Source of the DNA: Hemicordylus capensis
Taxonomy: Eukaryota > Chordata > Lepidosauria > Squamata > Cordylidae
NCBI RefSeq assembly: GCF_027244095.1
Contig: NC_069670.1
Coordinates: 19,581,820-19,645,819, forward strand
Reading direction: 5' to 3'
Length of the DNA: 64,000 nt
This document shows, one piece after another, positions 20,510-32,533 of the stretch. The number at the start of each line of letters is the position of its first letter. Positions within the stretch are counted from its first letter, which is position 1. The translations under genes were made by a program, and so were the position numbers. The notes below the pieces were generated by a model. It saw only the letters and a program-made list of their open reading frames with translations, ran no database searches and was not told the DNA's origin.

Positions 20510-21169
20510 CTCTGCATCCTGGCAACCTCCTCCTTAGAGGGAACTCAGCCTAACCACAGTGTCCTCCTACCCTGCCTCTTCAATGATGCACACCCTGCTT
20601 GGGAAAGAAATCTCCCGGACCGCAAGTAGGAGCATTTTTCCGGACAGGAAGGATGGTGACATGATTGATGGGGAAGGCGTCTTCAGCATGTGGAGTCTGA
20701 AGACGATTCTTCCAGAGTTATGGACCCAAAGAGTGCCTTACTCCTGGTCGGTCCAAGAGAACAGGAACCTCGGGGCTGTGATGCCCGTAAACACAGTGGC
20801 CACACAGGCAGGTAAAGGGCAGAGGTGCACCTAGGTAATTTTGGAGCCTGGACCTAAAGGCCTGGCCCCCCTGCCCCTCTGCAAGCCATCACCCTATACA
20901 CACACACACACTCTGTGACCCACACAGTATTTTTAACACGTGAGTTCTTGAGGGCACAAACACAGCAACTGAACTCATAAGCATGTAAGAATGTAAAATA
21001 GATATATTTATGCAAATATGCATTAGCAGAAACATTTTGACACACAACTTATTTATTTGTTTATTATTTATTTAAAATATTTATGCCCCGTCTCTCCAGC
21101 CTACTAAGCAGCCTGTCCACCTCCTCAGGCAACACAGTCTGAAAACCATTAACATAACTTATTTATTTT

Positions 21170-21455
21170 TCTTATTTATTTAATGTATTTTTATACCACC
21201 CCAAAACTTACATATCTGGGAGGTTTACAACAAAGTAAAAACAGAAGAAGTAAAACATGAGGCCAAATTTACCCCGAAGTCCCTGCGAGCTATCGGAGCA
21301 CTTCACACACGATTCAGGTTTTTCATTGCGTGTTAGAGGTAGCCCAATTTATATTTGACACTTTTTGTGTCGGTTTTTCGGGGCAACTTCAAACTCTCAG
21401 CAAAGCTTTTCAGTAAACACGTGGTAAAGCCTGCTGTCTAGGAAAGCTCTAGGTC
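21170..21455 (+). mobile_element. LINE tail plus MITE-like repeat family A
   Basis: 'ttttataccaccccaaaact' LINE tail to about 21,245, then a shortened family A copy from 'aaatttaccccgaagtccct'. Confidence 0.55.
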
Positions 21456-21723
21456 TGGAGTTTCCAGCCACAGCCAGTTGTACAGAAAAGCAAACGCCTT
21501 GGCCAGGTAGTCCAGTTGTTGACCACCATTTCTCTTTCTCTCTTCCCCTTTTACAGGGAATTGTGTTTTCATTTTGTATTTAGGATGCCCCGTGCACCTC
21601 TTGTTGACCTCACCTTTGGTCCGGCTAGTCAGAAATCTGTTCCAGACTAATTATGCTGAATTGCATTGTGACAAGTGAAATGTAGTTCAATTGATGGATT
21701 TGTTCTGCTGGCAAGAGTGTATG

Positions 21724-23587
21724 TCAAAAAGCAAATTCCAGGCTCAAATATCTTTTCTTAAATGTAAAGTCTTGTATTAAGACAATGCTTTCTAGATCCA
21801 TGTTTTCCATGTCCATGTTTTCATTCTCAACACTATTCTGATGGCCAAGATGTGTTTGTGTGTTGGTGGGCGGGATGGCCTTTCCCCTGGAGCAGATTGG
21901 GACACCTGTCCCCGCCACAAAAGGAACAATTCAAGATGACTTGGCAGGCTCTTCATATTGAAGGAGAAGCCCTTAAAGCACCCAATTTACTCCACCCAGG
22001 CGCTTTCCAGATTAAATCCTACAACAGTGTCACTATGGATCTGCTAGGTGGGCTTCCATACTACGTGTGTTGTGACACCGCAGTCCCTGTGCTGACAGCA
22101 AGGTGCCATTCACAGTTCCAATGCCTTATTTCGGGTTTTATCTTTGCATTAGAGTGCTACAACTTTGCAAGTCCATTGCAGAAAAATAGCTGTATTTTCT
22201 CGTTGTAGGAGTTTGAGATTCTGGGGATCGTTTTCAATACGATCCTGCCAAGCCGAAGCATTTTAACCCTGGTGTCACGTGCAAGTGCCCCTGTGTGAAG
22301 GGGCCACAAGCACAGCCAAACTGTGAGTTGGGGGCTGCGAATGGCTTTTTTTACAAGGGCCCGAAGGCCTTGGGTGATATTCTGATCAAAGCCCTAGCAA
22401 AATCCAGCCAGTCCATGCACTGAAATGCAGTGTGTATGCTTGGGACAGAAAAGGGTGGCACAGCCTCATCATTTTTCACACGTTGCTGCCAAGAGTGGAG
22501 ACAATAGGCCAGGCCTGCTCAGTTTTGGCCCCCCAGTTGTTTTTGGACTACAACTCCCATAATCCCCAGCAATAGTGGCCAAGAGCCAGAGATTATGGGA
22601 GTTGTAGGCAAACATCTGCAGGAGGGCCAGAGTTAAGCAGGCCTGCAATTGGCCCTATAGTCTGCAATCTTCAAGGTCTAGGAAAGCCCCACACAAGGAA
22701 ATCTAGTCCAAATCATGGCTGTGCTCTTGTACACCATGTTGGTGGCCTAGCTAGGAAGACAGGATGTGTGTCATGAAAAATAAACGGACTGAGGAGTGAT
22801 GATTCATTCATTTATTTTGGTCATTCAGCATCCAAAGCAATCCTAATTCTTTCTCACAAAAGCCATGTGAGGTTGGTCACAGCTGAGTCCCATCTTACCG
22901 AAAGAGCCTGGGAGACCTGGAGCATCTTGGCTGAAGTGAGCGAGTCCCTGATGAGCCTGGGGCCAGGCTGCTGTCTGTCTGTTTTCATTTGTATCCCACT
23001 TACATTTGTAGCCCAGAGTGGTGTAGACATGGAGCTTTCCCATACATAGCTTCCAGCTCTCGGGATAAATGTTGAGCAAAGCCACTTTGAATTACACTCG
23101 TGGCATGTGGGAAGCAGCCCCTCCCCTCTGCTCTCGGGTTTTCTTCTGGTGCAGGTTCACATTGCATGCCTCTGTGTTTTTCTTCTAGCCAATGGGTGGG
23201 TGGAGGGGGCGGGGAGAGAGAGAGAAAGAGAACACTCCTTGGTTAGGAACACACAATGTTGCCTTCAAAACCTCATGTCCTAGACTGGGATCATTTACAC
23301 TAATAGATTTCTTCCCTTTCCCCCCAACACATGCATGTTGTTCGAACGAGCAAAAACCTTAAGCAAACAGACTAATATTGTCCAAAAAAGTCAGCTTGAG
23401 TACACACAGAAGTTTTACTTTTGTAACTAGAACTTAAAGAGTTTGCTTCCTGAAAACTGGTTTTCCCACTCTTCACAGCTAGGCAAGCCAGATCGATTTG
23501 CATTTCTAAAGGGCTATATCTGCATTTCTAAAGAGCCCCTCTTATTGTTATGAGAAAGCTAACAAAAATGTTTGTTGTTGTTGTTGT

Positions 23588-23636
<49 letters not shown>

Positions 23637-24240
23637 AATTTGCTAAGACGTACCCGTGGCTAATCCTGTGCGTAAGCGAGCTGCCAGTGGCGGTGGGCGG
23701 GGGGAGGAGAAGGCGGCGGGGTTAGGGGTGGGGATAAACACTCTTATCATGTTAACAACTCTACATCAGTGCCTCTCCCTATTTGCTCCAGGTTGTCAGA
23801 AAAACTTGCTTAAAACCAGCATTTTTAAAACCTGGAAATACATCAGGACAAGCTAGAAATCGGAAGAGAAAGCCCAATTTGTGTGTGGGGTGCTTCCAAA
23901 GATCTCGAATGGACTTCAGGGTAAGTCTGGCTGGTGTGTGAATGCACACACTGTCTTCCAGAGGAGATTCGGGATAACAGCCTAATCTGTAATGGTTCAT
24001 GTTTATGTTTATCCTCACAGAAACCCTGTGAGGCAGGTTAGGCCGAGAGAGAAAGGACTGGCTGGCTCAGAATCACCCAGTGAGTTTCACGGCTGAATGG
24101 GGATTTGAACTCAGGTCTCCCCGGTCCTAGTCCAGCACTCTAACCACTACACTGATAATCTATCCCAAGGGTTCCCAACCTTTGAGAACATGTATACCGC
24201 TTCCATCACAAACCCTGTGAGTGTATATGTATGCCCACAA
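21724..24240 (+). repeat. P1 3' flank, duplicated at 41.3-42.85 kb
   Basis: Blocks at 21,724-21,960, 22,440-22,800, 22,800-23,060 and 24,000-24,240 match 41,395-41,690, 42,060-42,330, 42,330-42,560 and 42,590-42,850. It contains a foldback element (about 22,520-22,645), family C repeat sequence (23,080-23,990, minus) and an antisense family C SINE (24,010-24,165). No exon of its own. Confidence 0.7.
23573..23636 (+). repeat. (TTG)n and (ATCT)n microsatellites
   Basis: About five TTG units followed by about twelve ATCT units. Confidence 0.95.
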
Positions 24241-24242
24241 AT

Positions 24243-24530
24243 TTAAATGTTATGAGATAGGCTCATAACAACAACTAGCTGGCCCGGGCGCAGAGCATCT
24301 GCGCCTCTAGTTCTCCCTTTTTTCACCCCGCTCCTTCCCCGCTCATTATCAGCTCTCCCCCCATTCTCGCCCACCCAGCCGCCACTGCTCCCCTCCGCCG
24401 CCACGCCACTGCTCCCCCCCCCACCGCCACTGCATTCTCTCCCTCTCCTGGCAGCTTGCTCACGAACTCTCGCAAGAGCTGCCACACACAGGATTAGCCA
24501 CGGGTACATTTTAGCAAATTATATATATAT
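24243..24530 (-). mobile_element. GC-rich repeat, inverted copy of 23,637-23,720
   Basis: 'attagccacgggtacatttt' and 'gctaatcctgtgcg' are the same phrase in opposite orientation, about 0.8 kb apart. The family is not recognised. Confidence 0.5.
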
Positions 24531-24674
24531 AGACAATAATAATTATAAACTTTATTTGTTAGCTGCCCCTTAACAAATTGTTCTCTGGACAGCTCACAAC
24601 ACAGCATTAAAACATCAAGTAAAAACACATAACACATGAAATCACAGCACACCAAAAACAAAAAACATAACATA

Positions 24675-24900
24675 ACTTTAGGCTTTACTGTAAGGCTTTA
24701 CTGTGAGTTTGACTCAAAAAGCAGAGTTTTTAATCCGGATATAAATCGGGCTACACTCTAACATGCAATGAAAAACCCGAATTGTGTGTGAAGTGCTCCC
24801 CAAGAACTTGCAGGGACTTTGGGGTAAATTTGGCCGATATGTGAATGCACACCCTCCATTCTAGAGGAGATGTGGGCTGAAAACCAGGTGTGAAAGCTGG
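24675..24900 (-). mobile_element. MITE-like repeat family A
   Basis: Minus-strand copy running from 'gctttactgtaaggctttac' to 'gaaaaccaggtgtgaaag'. Confidence 0.6.
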
Positions 24901-25012
24901 GTGAGAGCTAGGAAAGACCCCCATCCAAAACTCTGGAGAGCTGCTGCCTGTCAGTCTAGACAATACTGAGCTAGATGGACTGGTGGTCTGACTTGGTAGA
25001 AGGCAGCACCTT

Positions 25013-25239
25013 GGCGCTTTCCAGATTAGACCCTGCAACGGGGTCACATCGTATCTTGGAAGTGTGCTTCCACACTTACTGTGTTGTGACACTAATTTAA
25101 TGGCTGCGATATAGTGCTATGACGTTATGTATCTGGTGTAAAAAGTTGCTGATTTTTCGAGTTGTTAGTTTCCACCAGACTGCTCCCCCTGCTGTTTACA
25201 TTTTTTTGCTGCTGTTGAGCAGCTAATCTGGAAAACGCC
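25013..25239. mobile_element. MITE family B inserted in a SINE
   Basis: Ends GGCGCTTTCCAGATTA and TAATCTGGAAAACGCC. It splits a family B SINE between 'ggcagcacctt' and 'ctatctatgttct'. Confidence 0.75.
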
Positions 25240-25259
25240 CTATCTATGTTCTGAAGGTC

Positions 25260-26105
25260 ACAATTTATACCAATGTTAGAGATGGGAGAATGAGTCTGGA
25301 AGATTGCATTTTCCCTAAGGTCAACTGGTCATTGAATTGCAGCCTCCCAGATCATAGTTCAATTACTGTCTACCCACTGACTGCGTAACTAGCTTGTTGT
25401 AGGTCCTTATACCTTTAGATTTCCCAGATTCTGGAGAGCTACTGCCTGTCAGTGTAGACAATGCTGAGCTAGTTGGACTGATGGTCTGACTTGGCAAAAG
25501 GCACCTTCCTATGTTCCTAAAGTCACAATTTATTCCAGTGTAAGAGATGGGAGAATGAGTCTGGGAGATTGCATTTTCCCTAAGTTCACTCACAAAGACT
25601 GGCCGTTGAACTGCAGCCTCCCAGATCAGAGAGCAATTACTATCTACACACTGAAAGCATAACCAGCTTGCAGTAGGTCCTTATACCTTTAGATTTTTCC
25701 CTTGTGATGCTTGTTTTCTCTTGTTCCCATCCTGACTCGCTGATGCAAAATCTAGATGGGCATAGCAAATGTCTTCCTGCTTTGGAAAAGAAGGGAGAAA
25801 AACCTGTTATCTGAGTGCTTACATTTCTAGCCTGCCCTCTCCTAGAGGTTTGGGGTTTGTGGCAATAGGTATATGTATAAAATCAGCTATGCAGATAACA
25901 TTATAGCTCCACTAACTTGATTCAAGCTACTAATTTGATCATCACTCTTGTACTGTATAGCACCTCCATGGAGCTCACAGCAGCAAAGACAGAGGTTTCA
26001 TTGTTTCTCTTCAGAACAACCCTCATGGAAGGCTCTGTTAGAGGCAGCCAAGGGATCTAACTCAATTTCCTTTTGGTGCATTGTGAATAATCATCCCCAC
26101 TCTTG
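25260..26105 (+). repeat. Local duplicate block, copies 2 and 3
   Basis: Two incomplete copies of the 5,690-6,110 block, a SINE B tail (25,422-25,520) and the start of an LINE-X fragment (from about 26,020: LLEAAKGSNSISFWCIVNN). Confidence 0.6.
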
Positions 26106-27065
26106 CATATCCCATCTGAGAGTGTTGGGGGTGGGAGGCACTGTTTTACAGTGGTTCTGCTCCTACCTCTCAGACAGATTTCAGATGGTGTTGATTGGAG
26201 ATTGTTGCTCTTCGAAATCTGAGCTTAAGTATGGTGTCCCTCAAGGCTCCATACTTTCTCCAATGCTTTTTAACATCTGCATGAAAGTGCTGGGAGAGAT
26301 CATCAGGGGATTTGGAGCTGGGTGTTACCTGCACTCTGATGACACCCAGATCTACTTCACTGTGTTAACTTCTTCAGGAGCTGGCATATCCTCCCTAAAT
26401 GCCTGCCTGGAAGCAGTAATGGGCTGGATGAGGGAGAATAAACTGAAGCTGAATCCAGATAAGACGGAGGTACTTATTGTGCGGGGTCAGAACTCTAGAG
26501 ACAATTTTGATCTACCTGTTCTAGATGGGGTCACATTTCCCCAAAAAGAACAGGTTTGCAGTCTGGGAGTACTTCTGGATTCACACCTCTCCCTGGTTTC
26601 TCAGGTTGAGGCGGTGGCCAGGGATGCTTTCTATCAGCTCCGGCTGATACGCCAGCTGCGCCCGTTTCTCGAGGTCAATGACCTCAAAACAGTGGTACAT
26701 TTGTTGGTAACCTCCAGACTTGACTTCTGTAATGCACTCTACATGGGGCTACCTTTGTACGTAGTCTGGAAACTTCAGTTGGTTCAGAATGCGGCAGCCA
26801 GGTTGGTCTCTGGGTCATCTTGGAGAGACCACATTACTCTTCTGTTGATGGAGCTACACTGGCTGCCAATAGGTTTCCGGGCAAAATACAAAGTGCTAGT
26901 TATAACATATAAAGCTCTAAACGGCTTAGGCCCTGGGTATTTAAAAGAGCGCCTTCTTTGCTATGAGCCCCACTGCCCATTGAGGTCACTTGAAGAGGTC
27001 CGGGCCTTCTTGGTTGCTGCCCCGAGATTGTGGAATGTGCTCTGTACTAAGATACGAGCTGCTTA
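26106..27065 (+). mobile_element. L2-like LINE, reverse-transcriptase C-terminal half
   Basis: The frame encodes GVPQGSILSPMLFNICMKVL (RT block 4), LHSDDTQIYF (the YADD box, with a His/Ser change), KLKLNPDKTEVLIV, and the tail block VWKLQLVQNAAARLVSG with ELHWLPIGFRAKYKVL, characteristic of the L2/CR1 group. It is 5'-truncated and inserted in an older LINE-X copy that continues at 27,065. The 372-residue open frame starting at 25,948 mixes flank, LINE-X and L2 and is not a host gene. Confidence 0.85.
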
Positions 27066-27260
27066 AAAATAAAATAAAAAATACAACAGCTTCATGAGAA
27101 TTCAAATATTAGAATAAGACCTCATCCTAAAGGAGCCTTATCTCAGCTGATTTCTACTTGTAAAGGAGTCAGACAAGGGTGCATTTTAGCTCCTACGCAA
27201 TTTAATACTTTTATTAATGATCTTGCCCCTTGTTTACGGGACTCTAAGCATTTCCCCTAA
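27065..27260 (+). mobile_element. LINE-X fragment continuing after the L2 insertion
   Basis: Encodes GVRQGCILAPTQFNTFINDL. The same passage is at 28,390-28,580. Confidence 0.65.
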
Positions 27261-27720
27261 GTTCACTCATAAAGACTGGCCGTTGAATTGCAGCCTCCCA
27301 AATCAGAGTGCAATTACTGTCTATCCACTGAAAGCCTAACCAGCTTGCAGTAGGTCCTTATACCTTTAGATTTTTCCCTTGTGATGCTTGTCTTCTCTTG
27401 TTCCCGTCCTGACTCGTTGATGCAAAATCTAGATGGGTGTAGCAAATGTCTTCCTGCTTTGGAAAATGAGGGAGAAAAATGTGTTATCTGAGTGCTTACA
27501 TTTCTAGCCTGCACTCTCCTAGAGGTTTGGGGTATGTGACAATAGGCATATGTATAAAATTAGCGATACAGATAACATTATAGCTCCACTAACTTGATTC
27601 AAGCTACTAATTTGATCATCACCTTTGTACTGTTCAATACCTTCATGGAGCTTGTAGCAGCAAAGACAGGGGTTTTCATTGCTACTCTTCAGAACAGCCC
27701 TCATGGAAGGCTCTGTTAGA
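27250..27720 (+). repeat. Local duplicate block, copy 4
   Basis: Repeats the 5,690-6,110 and 25,545-26,000 sequence, again ending at a LINE-X fragment. Confidence 0.65.
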
Positions 27721-28840
27721 GGCAGCCAAGGGATCTAACTCAATTTCCTTTTGGCGCATTGTGAATAATCATCCCCACTCTTGCATACCCCGGGCTATCT
27801 GTCAGATCCCTTTGAATGAATAGGTGTCCCACTTTAGTGCTTTATACAACTTTGAGATGTTCTCTTTGACGCCGGTGAAGTTGGAGCTTGGCTCCCTTCC
27901 GTTTTGGCCCCCAGTTACAACCACCGAGATTGAGAGCCTTATAGGAGATCTGAAAGAGGGCAAGGCCCCAGGGTTTGATTATATTTTTCCTGAAATCATC
28001 AAAGCAAATGCTGAATGGTAGATTCCTTTGTTGGCTGCCTTGTTTACTCATATCGATGCCACAGGGTGCTTCCCGAAAGAAGGGAGAGAGGAATATTCTC
28101 TCTAATTATAGATCTATCTCGCTCTTAAGCTTCATGAGCAAGTTGAATGTTAAACATCTCTTAGTTAAATTGCAAGCCTGGTTAGACGAGCATGCCATCT
28201 TAGGGGAAGAGCAGGCTGGATTTAAATCTTGGTGCTCTACCCTCGATCAGGTATTCATTCTTCGGCACTTAATTGAAAAATATGGAGGCAAGCCTGGGTC
28301 CTCTTTTTTTGTGGCCTTTATCGATTTTAAGGCAGCCTTTGACTCTATACCTAGATGTCTTCTGTGGGAGAAGCTGGGGCAAACCAACACTGATAAGTGG
28401 CTGCTTTTTTTGATACAACCGCTTCATGAGAATTAGAATATTAGAATAAGACCTCATCCTAAAGAAGCCTTATCTCAGCTGATTTCTACTTGCAAAGGAG
28501 TCAGACAAGGGTGCATTTTAGCACCGACGCTATTTAATATTTTTATTAATGATCTTGCCCCTTGTTTATGGGACTCTAGTTTTCACTCCCCATCTATTGT
28601 AAGAGTAAGCATGCCTCTACTATTATATGCGGATGATGCTGCCATTATGGCTAGATCGCCAGTGGGCCTCAGAAGAGCCTTGAGATGTCTGGCTCTCTAT
28701 TGTAGAACTAACCAGCTCTCCATTAACTATCAGAAGTCGAAGGTTGTGGTATTTGCGAGGAGATCCAAACTATTACGATGGTTGATAGATAATCATCAGC
28801 TTGAGCAGGTTTATACCTATAAATATCTGGGAGTGGTTCA
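27720..28840 (+). mobile_element. LINE-X: degraded non-LTR retrotransposon ORF2
   Basis: Consecutive pieces in shifting frames encode EIESLIGDLKEGKAPGFDYI, NYRSISLLSFMSKL, EEQAGFKSWCSTLDQVFILR, FVAFIDFKAAFDSI, GVRQGCILAPTLFNIFINDL, LLLYADDAAIMARS and LSINYQKSKVVVFARR. These are ordered non-LTR RT blocks including an intact YADD box. At least two frame changes and stops break it. It may belong to the Vingi/I or R4-like groups; I cannot decide which. Confidence 0.75.
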
Positions 28841-29260
28841 ACTGGTCATTGAATTGCAGCCTCCCGGATCAGAATTCAATTACTGTCTACCCACTGACTG
28901 CATAATCAGCTTGTTGTAGGTCCTTATACCTTTAGATTTCCCAGACTCTGGAGAGCTGCTGCCTGTCAGTGTAGACAATGCTGAGCTAGTTGGACTGATG
29001 GTCTGACTTGGCAAAAGGCACCTTCCTATGTTCCTAAGGTCACAATTTATTCCAGTGTAAGAGATGGGAGAATGAGTCTGGGAGATTGCATTTTCCCTAA
29101 GTTCACTCATAAAGACTGGCCGTTGAATTGCAGCCTCCCAGATCATCACCTTTGTACTGTATAGCACCTCCATGGAGCTCACAGCAGCAAAGACAGGGGT
29201 TTCATTGTTTCTCCCTCTAAGGTGGGCCTAGCATGAAAGAGAGTTGCTTGCCCAGGCTTC
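28840..29260 (+). repeat. Local duplicate block, copy 5, with SINE B tail
   Basis: Contains SINE B tail sequence (28,940-29,035) and the segment at 29,103-29,177 that may be the last exon of M2 on the minus strand (LHGGAIQYKGDDL followed by GGCNSTASLYE and a stop). Confidence 0.5.
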
Positions 29261-29687
29261 TCCGTGGTCCAGAGGGGATTCAAAATCAGGTTTCGCATCT
29301 GAATCCCCAATGCTCTGCCCACAACCCCATCTCGCCTTTTAATTTGTTTTCACTAATGAGTGAGGAAACACTTGAGTTATCACCTGTGAATCACTGACTA
29401 GCACTACTAGTATCTAGTCTGGAAAGTATTCATCTCTAGGGCAGAAAGGATTGATAGAGTGCATAAAGTGCACTACAGATTGATAGAATGATAAAGGGCA
29501 TTGGGCAAACCAAAGTTGCTTCCAAGTGACACCATGATAACATTAGCATTGAAACTAGGGCTGCGATATTTCATAGATTAATGAGCTAGATGGATTCATT
29601 GAAACCCCTTAGACCTACTGAGATTGATCAGATAGGAGATCTGTAAAATTTACAATGTTTTTAAAACAGCTACTATGGATAGTAGAA

Positions 29688-31015
29688 GCCACCTAATGGC
29701 ACAGCGCATAAGTAACTTGCCTAGGGAGCAAGAGGTTGCTGGTTCGAATCCCAGTTGGTATGTTTCCCCAGACTATGGGAAACACCTATATCGGGCAGCA
29801 GCGATATAGGAAGATGCTGAAAGGCACAGAGGCGTATCTAGAGAAAATAGCGCCTAGGGCAAGCACTGAAATTGTGCCCCCTGTCCAAACATCTGACACC
29901 CATCTTTCAGATAACTTTACTATAATAGCAGCTGAAAAATATAAGTCAAACTCGTTAATCTTTTAAAATTTCAAAAACTATTTAGCAGTGGATGTAGCCA
30001 GACCAAAAAATGTTGGAAAACTACAAATTTCAGTATGCTGGGGCCCATGAAATACCCAAATACTATGTGGAGGTGTACTTGGAAAACTAAACTGAAGTGC
30101 CTATCTAATTCTCTACTATGCACTGTAGCATCACTATTACATACGTTTTAAAAATAAATGGAGAATTTGGCTTTTCCCAGATACTCTGAAAATAATTAAA
30201 GGATATGCAGAGTAAACTGTGTCACTGCTTGGAATATATTCTAGTATTTCAGAAAGACAGTTAAAATGAGAGACAGAGAGCAAGAAACTCCCAGTGGGCC
30301 TTAATACTAAAGATTTCACACTGATTCAAAGACAAACTCACAATTAATAGCCATATTATTAAGACACCACATTTAACTCACTTATCATAAGAAGCAAAGT
30401 AAGAGCAAATGAATATAATCCTAGCTCATAAGCGTCAGCTCAGTATTCACAAGCCCTGATTCTCTGTACATAGTGCCAAACTGAATATGTGTACAGTGAC
30501 ATATTATATTATATTAATTTTTTGTTACCTGTAGCCCCTTCGGGGCGCTTCCTATAGGCCGTGGGAGGGGGCGTCTGCAAAGGTTACCCCTCCCACCGCT
30601 GGCCTCTAGGGCCTTGCAGAGACCATTTGAGCATGTGCAGTGGCCATTTATATATATATATAAATTTTTTTTTAAAGGCCGCTGAAAACAAAATGGCCAC
30701 TGCGCATGCTCAAATGGCCTCTGAGAGGCCTGGCATGGCCTAGGGCCTCACAGAGGCCATTTGAGCATGTGCAGTGGCCATTTTGTTTTTGGTGGCCATT
30801 AATTTTTTTTTTTAATAAAGAATTTGCACCCCTTTCAAGTGGCACCCAGGGCACGTGCCCTGCCTGGCCCACCCTAGATACGCCCCTGGAAAGGCATCAT
30901 CTCGTACTGTACGGGAGATGGCAATGGTCAACCCCTCCTGTATTCTACCAAAGACAACCTCAGGGCTCTGTGGGTGCCAGGAGTCGACACCGACTTGACG
31001 GCACAACCTTTCCTT
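29688..31015 (+). mobile_element. tRNA-derived SINE (family A) split by a hAT element
   Basis: The left half starts 'gccacctaatggcacagcg' and has a B-box-like GGTTCGAATCCC. The right half resumes at 30,897 and ends near 'gacggcacaacctttcc'. TACTATGGATAG lies on both sides (about 29,671 and 31,016). The M1 flank has the empty site at 9,132-9,143. Confidence 0.9.
29827..30888. mobile_element. Non-autonomous hAT element nested in the SINE, 8-bp TSD
   Basis: 1,062 bp. Ends CAGAGGCGTATCTAG and CTAGATACGCCCCTG are inverted repeats. GAAAGGCA flanks it perfectly (29,819-29,826 and 30,889-30,896). The interior has large inverted repeats around 'aaatggccactgcgcatgct'. No transposase frame is present. 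Confidence 0.93.
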
Positions 31016-31286
31016 TACTATGGATAGAAGATGCCATCTTGGAAGAGGTATGTCCTGCAAGATAGAATTCTGGAGATCTTGGAGAGCAGCTGCCAGCCAG
31101 AGTTGACAATACTGAAGTAGATGGAACACAGGTCTGATTCAGTACAAAGTAGCTTCCTATGTTCCCATGACATGCACCCAAAAAGTTGCAGCCATTCCAT
31201 TGCATTCTACTGTTATCTCTGTAACTTCCCTATATTTCACTAAATTCTTAAAAGCCAAAGTTTTCTTCCCCAAATAGGAGCCATAC

Positions 31287-31336
31287 CTGTGATATCTCTG
31301 AAGAAGGAGGTTCTTCAGAGTTCTTGGCCTGGGATC
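31287..31336 (-). CDS. M2 cytoplasmic exon, 50 nt
   Basis: Acceptor 'cctagctctacaag', donor GTATGG. Encodes GSQAKNSEEPPSSEISQ, phase 1 to phase 0. No tyrosine. Confidence 0.72.
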
Positions 31337-32501
31337 CTTGTAGAGCTAGGAGGAATAAAGAAAGAAAAAATAAGGAAAACATGAGTAAATCACTCAAAAG
31401 GTCTGTCCTTCTCCTTCCACCCTTTATGCTGAGACTATTTCTGTACCAGTCCTATCCTTTGGAATTGCATCCTCTGTTCACTCACCATTGCAGAGTATCC
31501 AGCAAACAGTTGTTTCAATTTTCTGTTTCCAGAAAATTATTTCCAAGAGGACTTTTCAGACTCGGTTTCTGACAATTTTTAAATAGCCTGAATGCCTGTC
31601 CAGTACTACTGAAAATTTATATTGGTCAAAGACCAAAATAAAGATGGATTGATGCTACTGAAAAGCAATATTGAGGCATTTGGTCGGAGGAGTCCATGAG
31701 GCAGTTGGTGATGTCCTGCTTTTCTGCATTCCTTTCCCTGCATTTATTTATTTTAATAGTTTTAATAGTTTTTAATAGTTTTTAAAAATAGTTTTAATAT
31801 TTTTAATAGTTTTAACCTTTAAAAATTTTAATTGTTGAAATGTTTTAATCTTTTTATTGGTTGTTTTTATTCTCTTGTAAACTGCCCAGAGAACTTGCAT
31901 TTTGGATGGTATAAAAATATGTTAAATTAAATTAAATTATTGTTTGTTTGTTTATTATACCACCTTTCATAATGAATCTCAAGGTGGTTTACAGAAGTCA
32001 AAATCCAATAAAATTCCAAAAAATTACATCTGAAACCTTAAAATCAGTGAAACAGTAAAAATAATAAAACATTTTTTAAAAAACCCATTAAAAAGACAAA
32101 AGAAACAGGAAAGCAGAGAGACCCGGCAGCCCCTAAGGGGTAAAAGCCTGAACAAATAAAAGGGTCTTGACCACAGATGTCAAGGAGCAGACATTCACTG
32201 GGAGAGCATTCCAGAGTCCGGGGGCAACAACAGAGAAGGCCCCGTCCTGTGTGCACGGCAATCTAGACTCTCTTAACGTGGGCGCTTAGAGTAAAGGCCC
32301 CTCTGATGATCTTGTTGGGTGGGCAGCAACCCTTGCGAGCAGGCGGCCCTTCAGGTATCTAGGGCCCAAACTATTAAGGGCTTTAAAGGTAATAACCAGC
32401 ACCTTGAATTGGATCTGGAAACAAATTGTAATCTCAACGATATTAATTTTCCATCATCTGGTTCTAACCCCATAGCCAGAGCTTTGAATAAATCCTCTTC
32501 C

Positions 32502-32533
<32 letters not shown>

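Larger units (their letters stand above)
15364..21665 (+). pseudogene. P1: decayed V-C1 receptor gene, partner of M1
   Basis: Leader 15,364-15,409 (MFFQVAGKMLLLALH, donor GTGAGT) is still good. The V exon (16,671-17,378) has lost its acceptor AG and its first cysteine codon reads AGT (Ser), and it is split by a 401-bp element at 16,795-17,195. The C exon (about 20,510-20,811) keeps DGDMIDGEGVF but is frameshifted near its start relative to P3 and has Trp for the second cysteine (PYSWSVQ). The transmembrane exon relic is 21,556-21,650. A possible remnant of the last exon, 'ttatgctgaattgc', follows at about 21,650. The gene cannot make a receptor. Confidence 0.8.

Noticed and set aside
25948-27066. 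372-residue open frame, the longest in the window
   Set aside because: It joins unique flank, a LINE-X piece and an L2-like reverse transcriptase fragment. It is a retroelement by motif, not a host gene.
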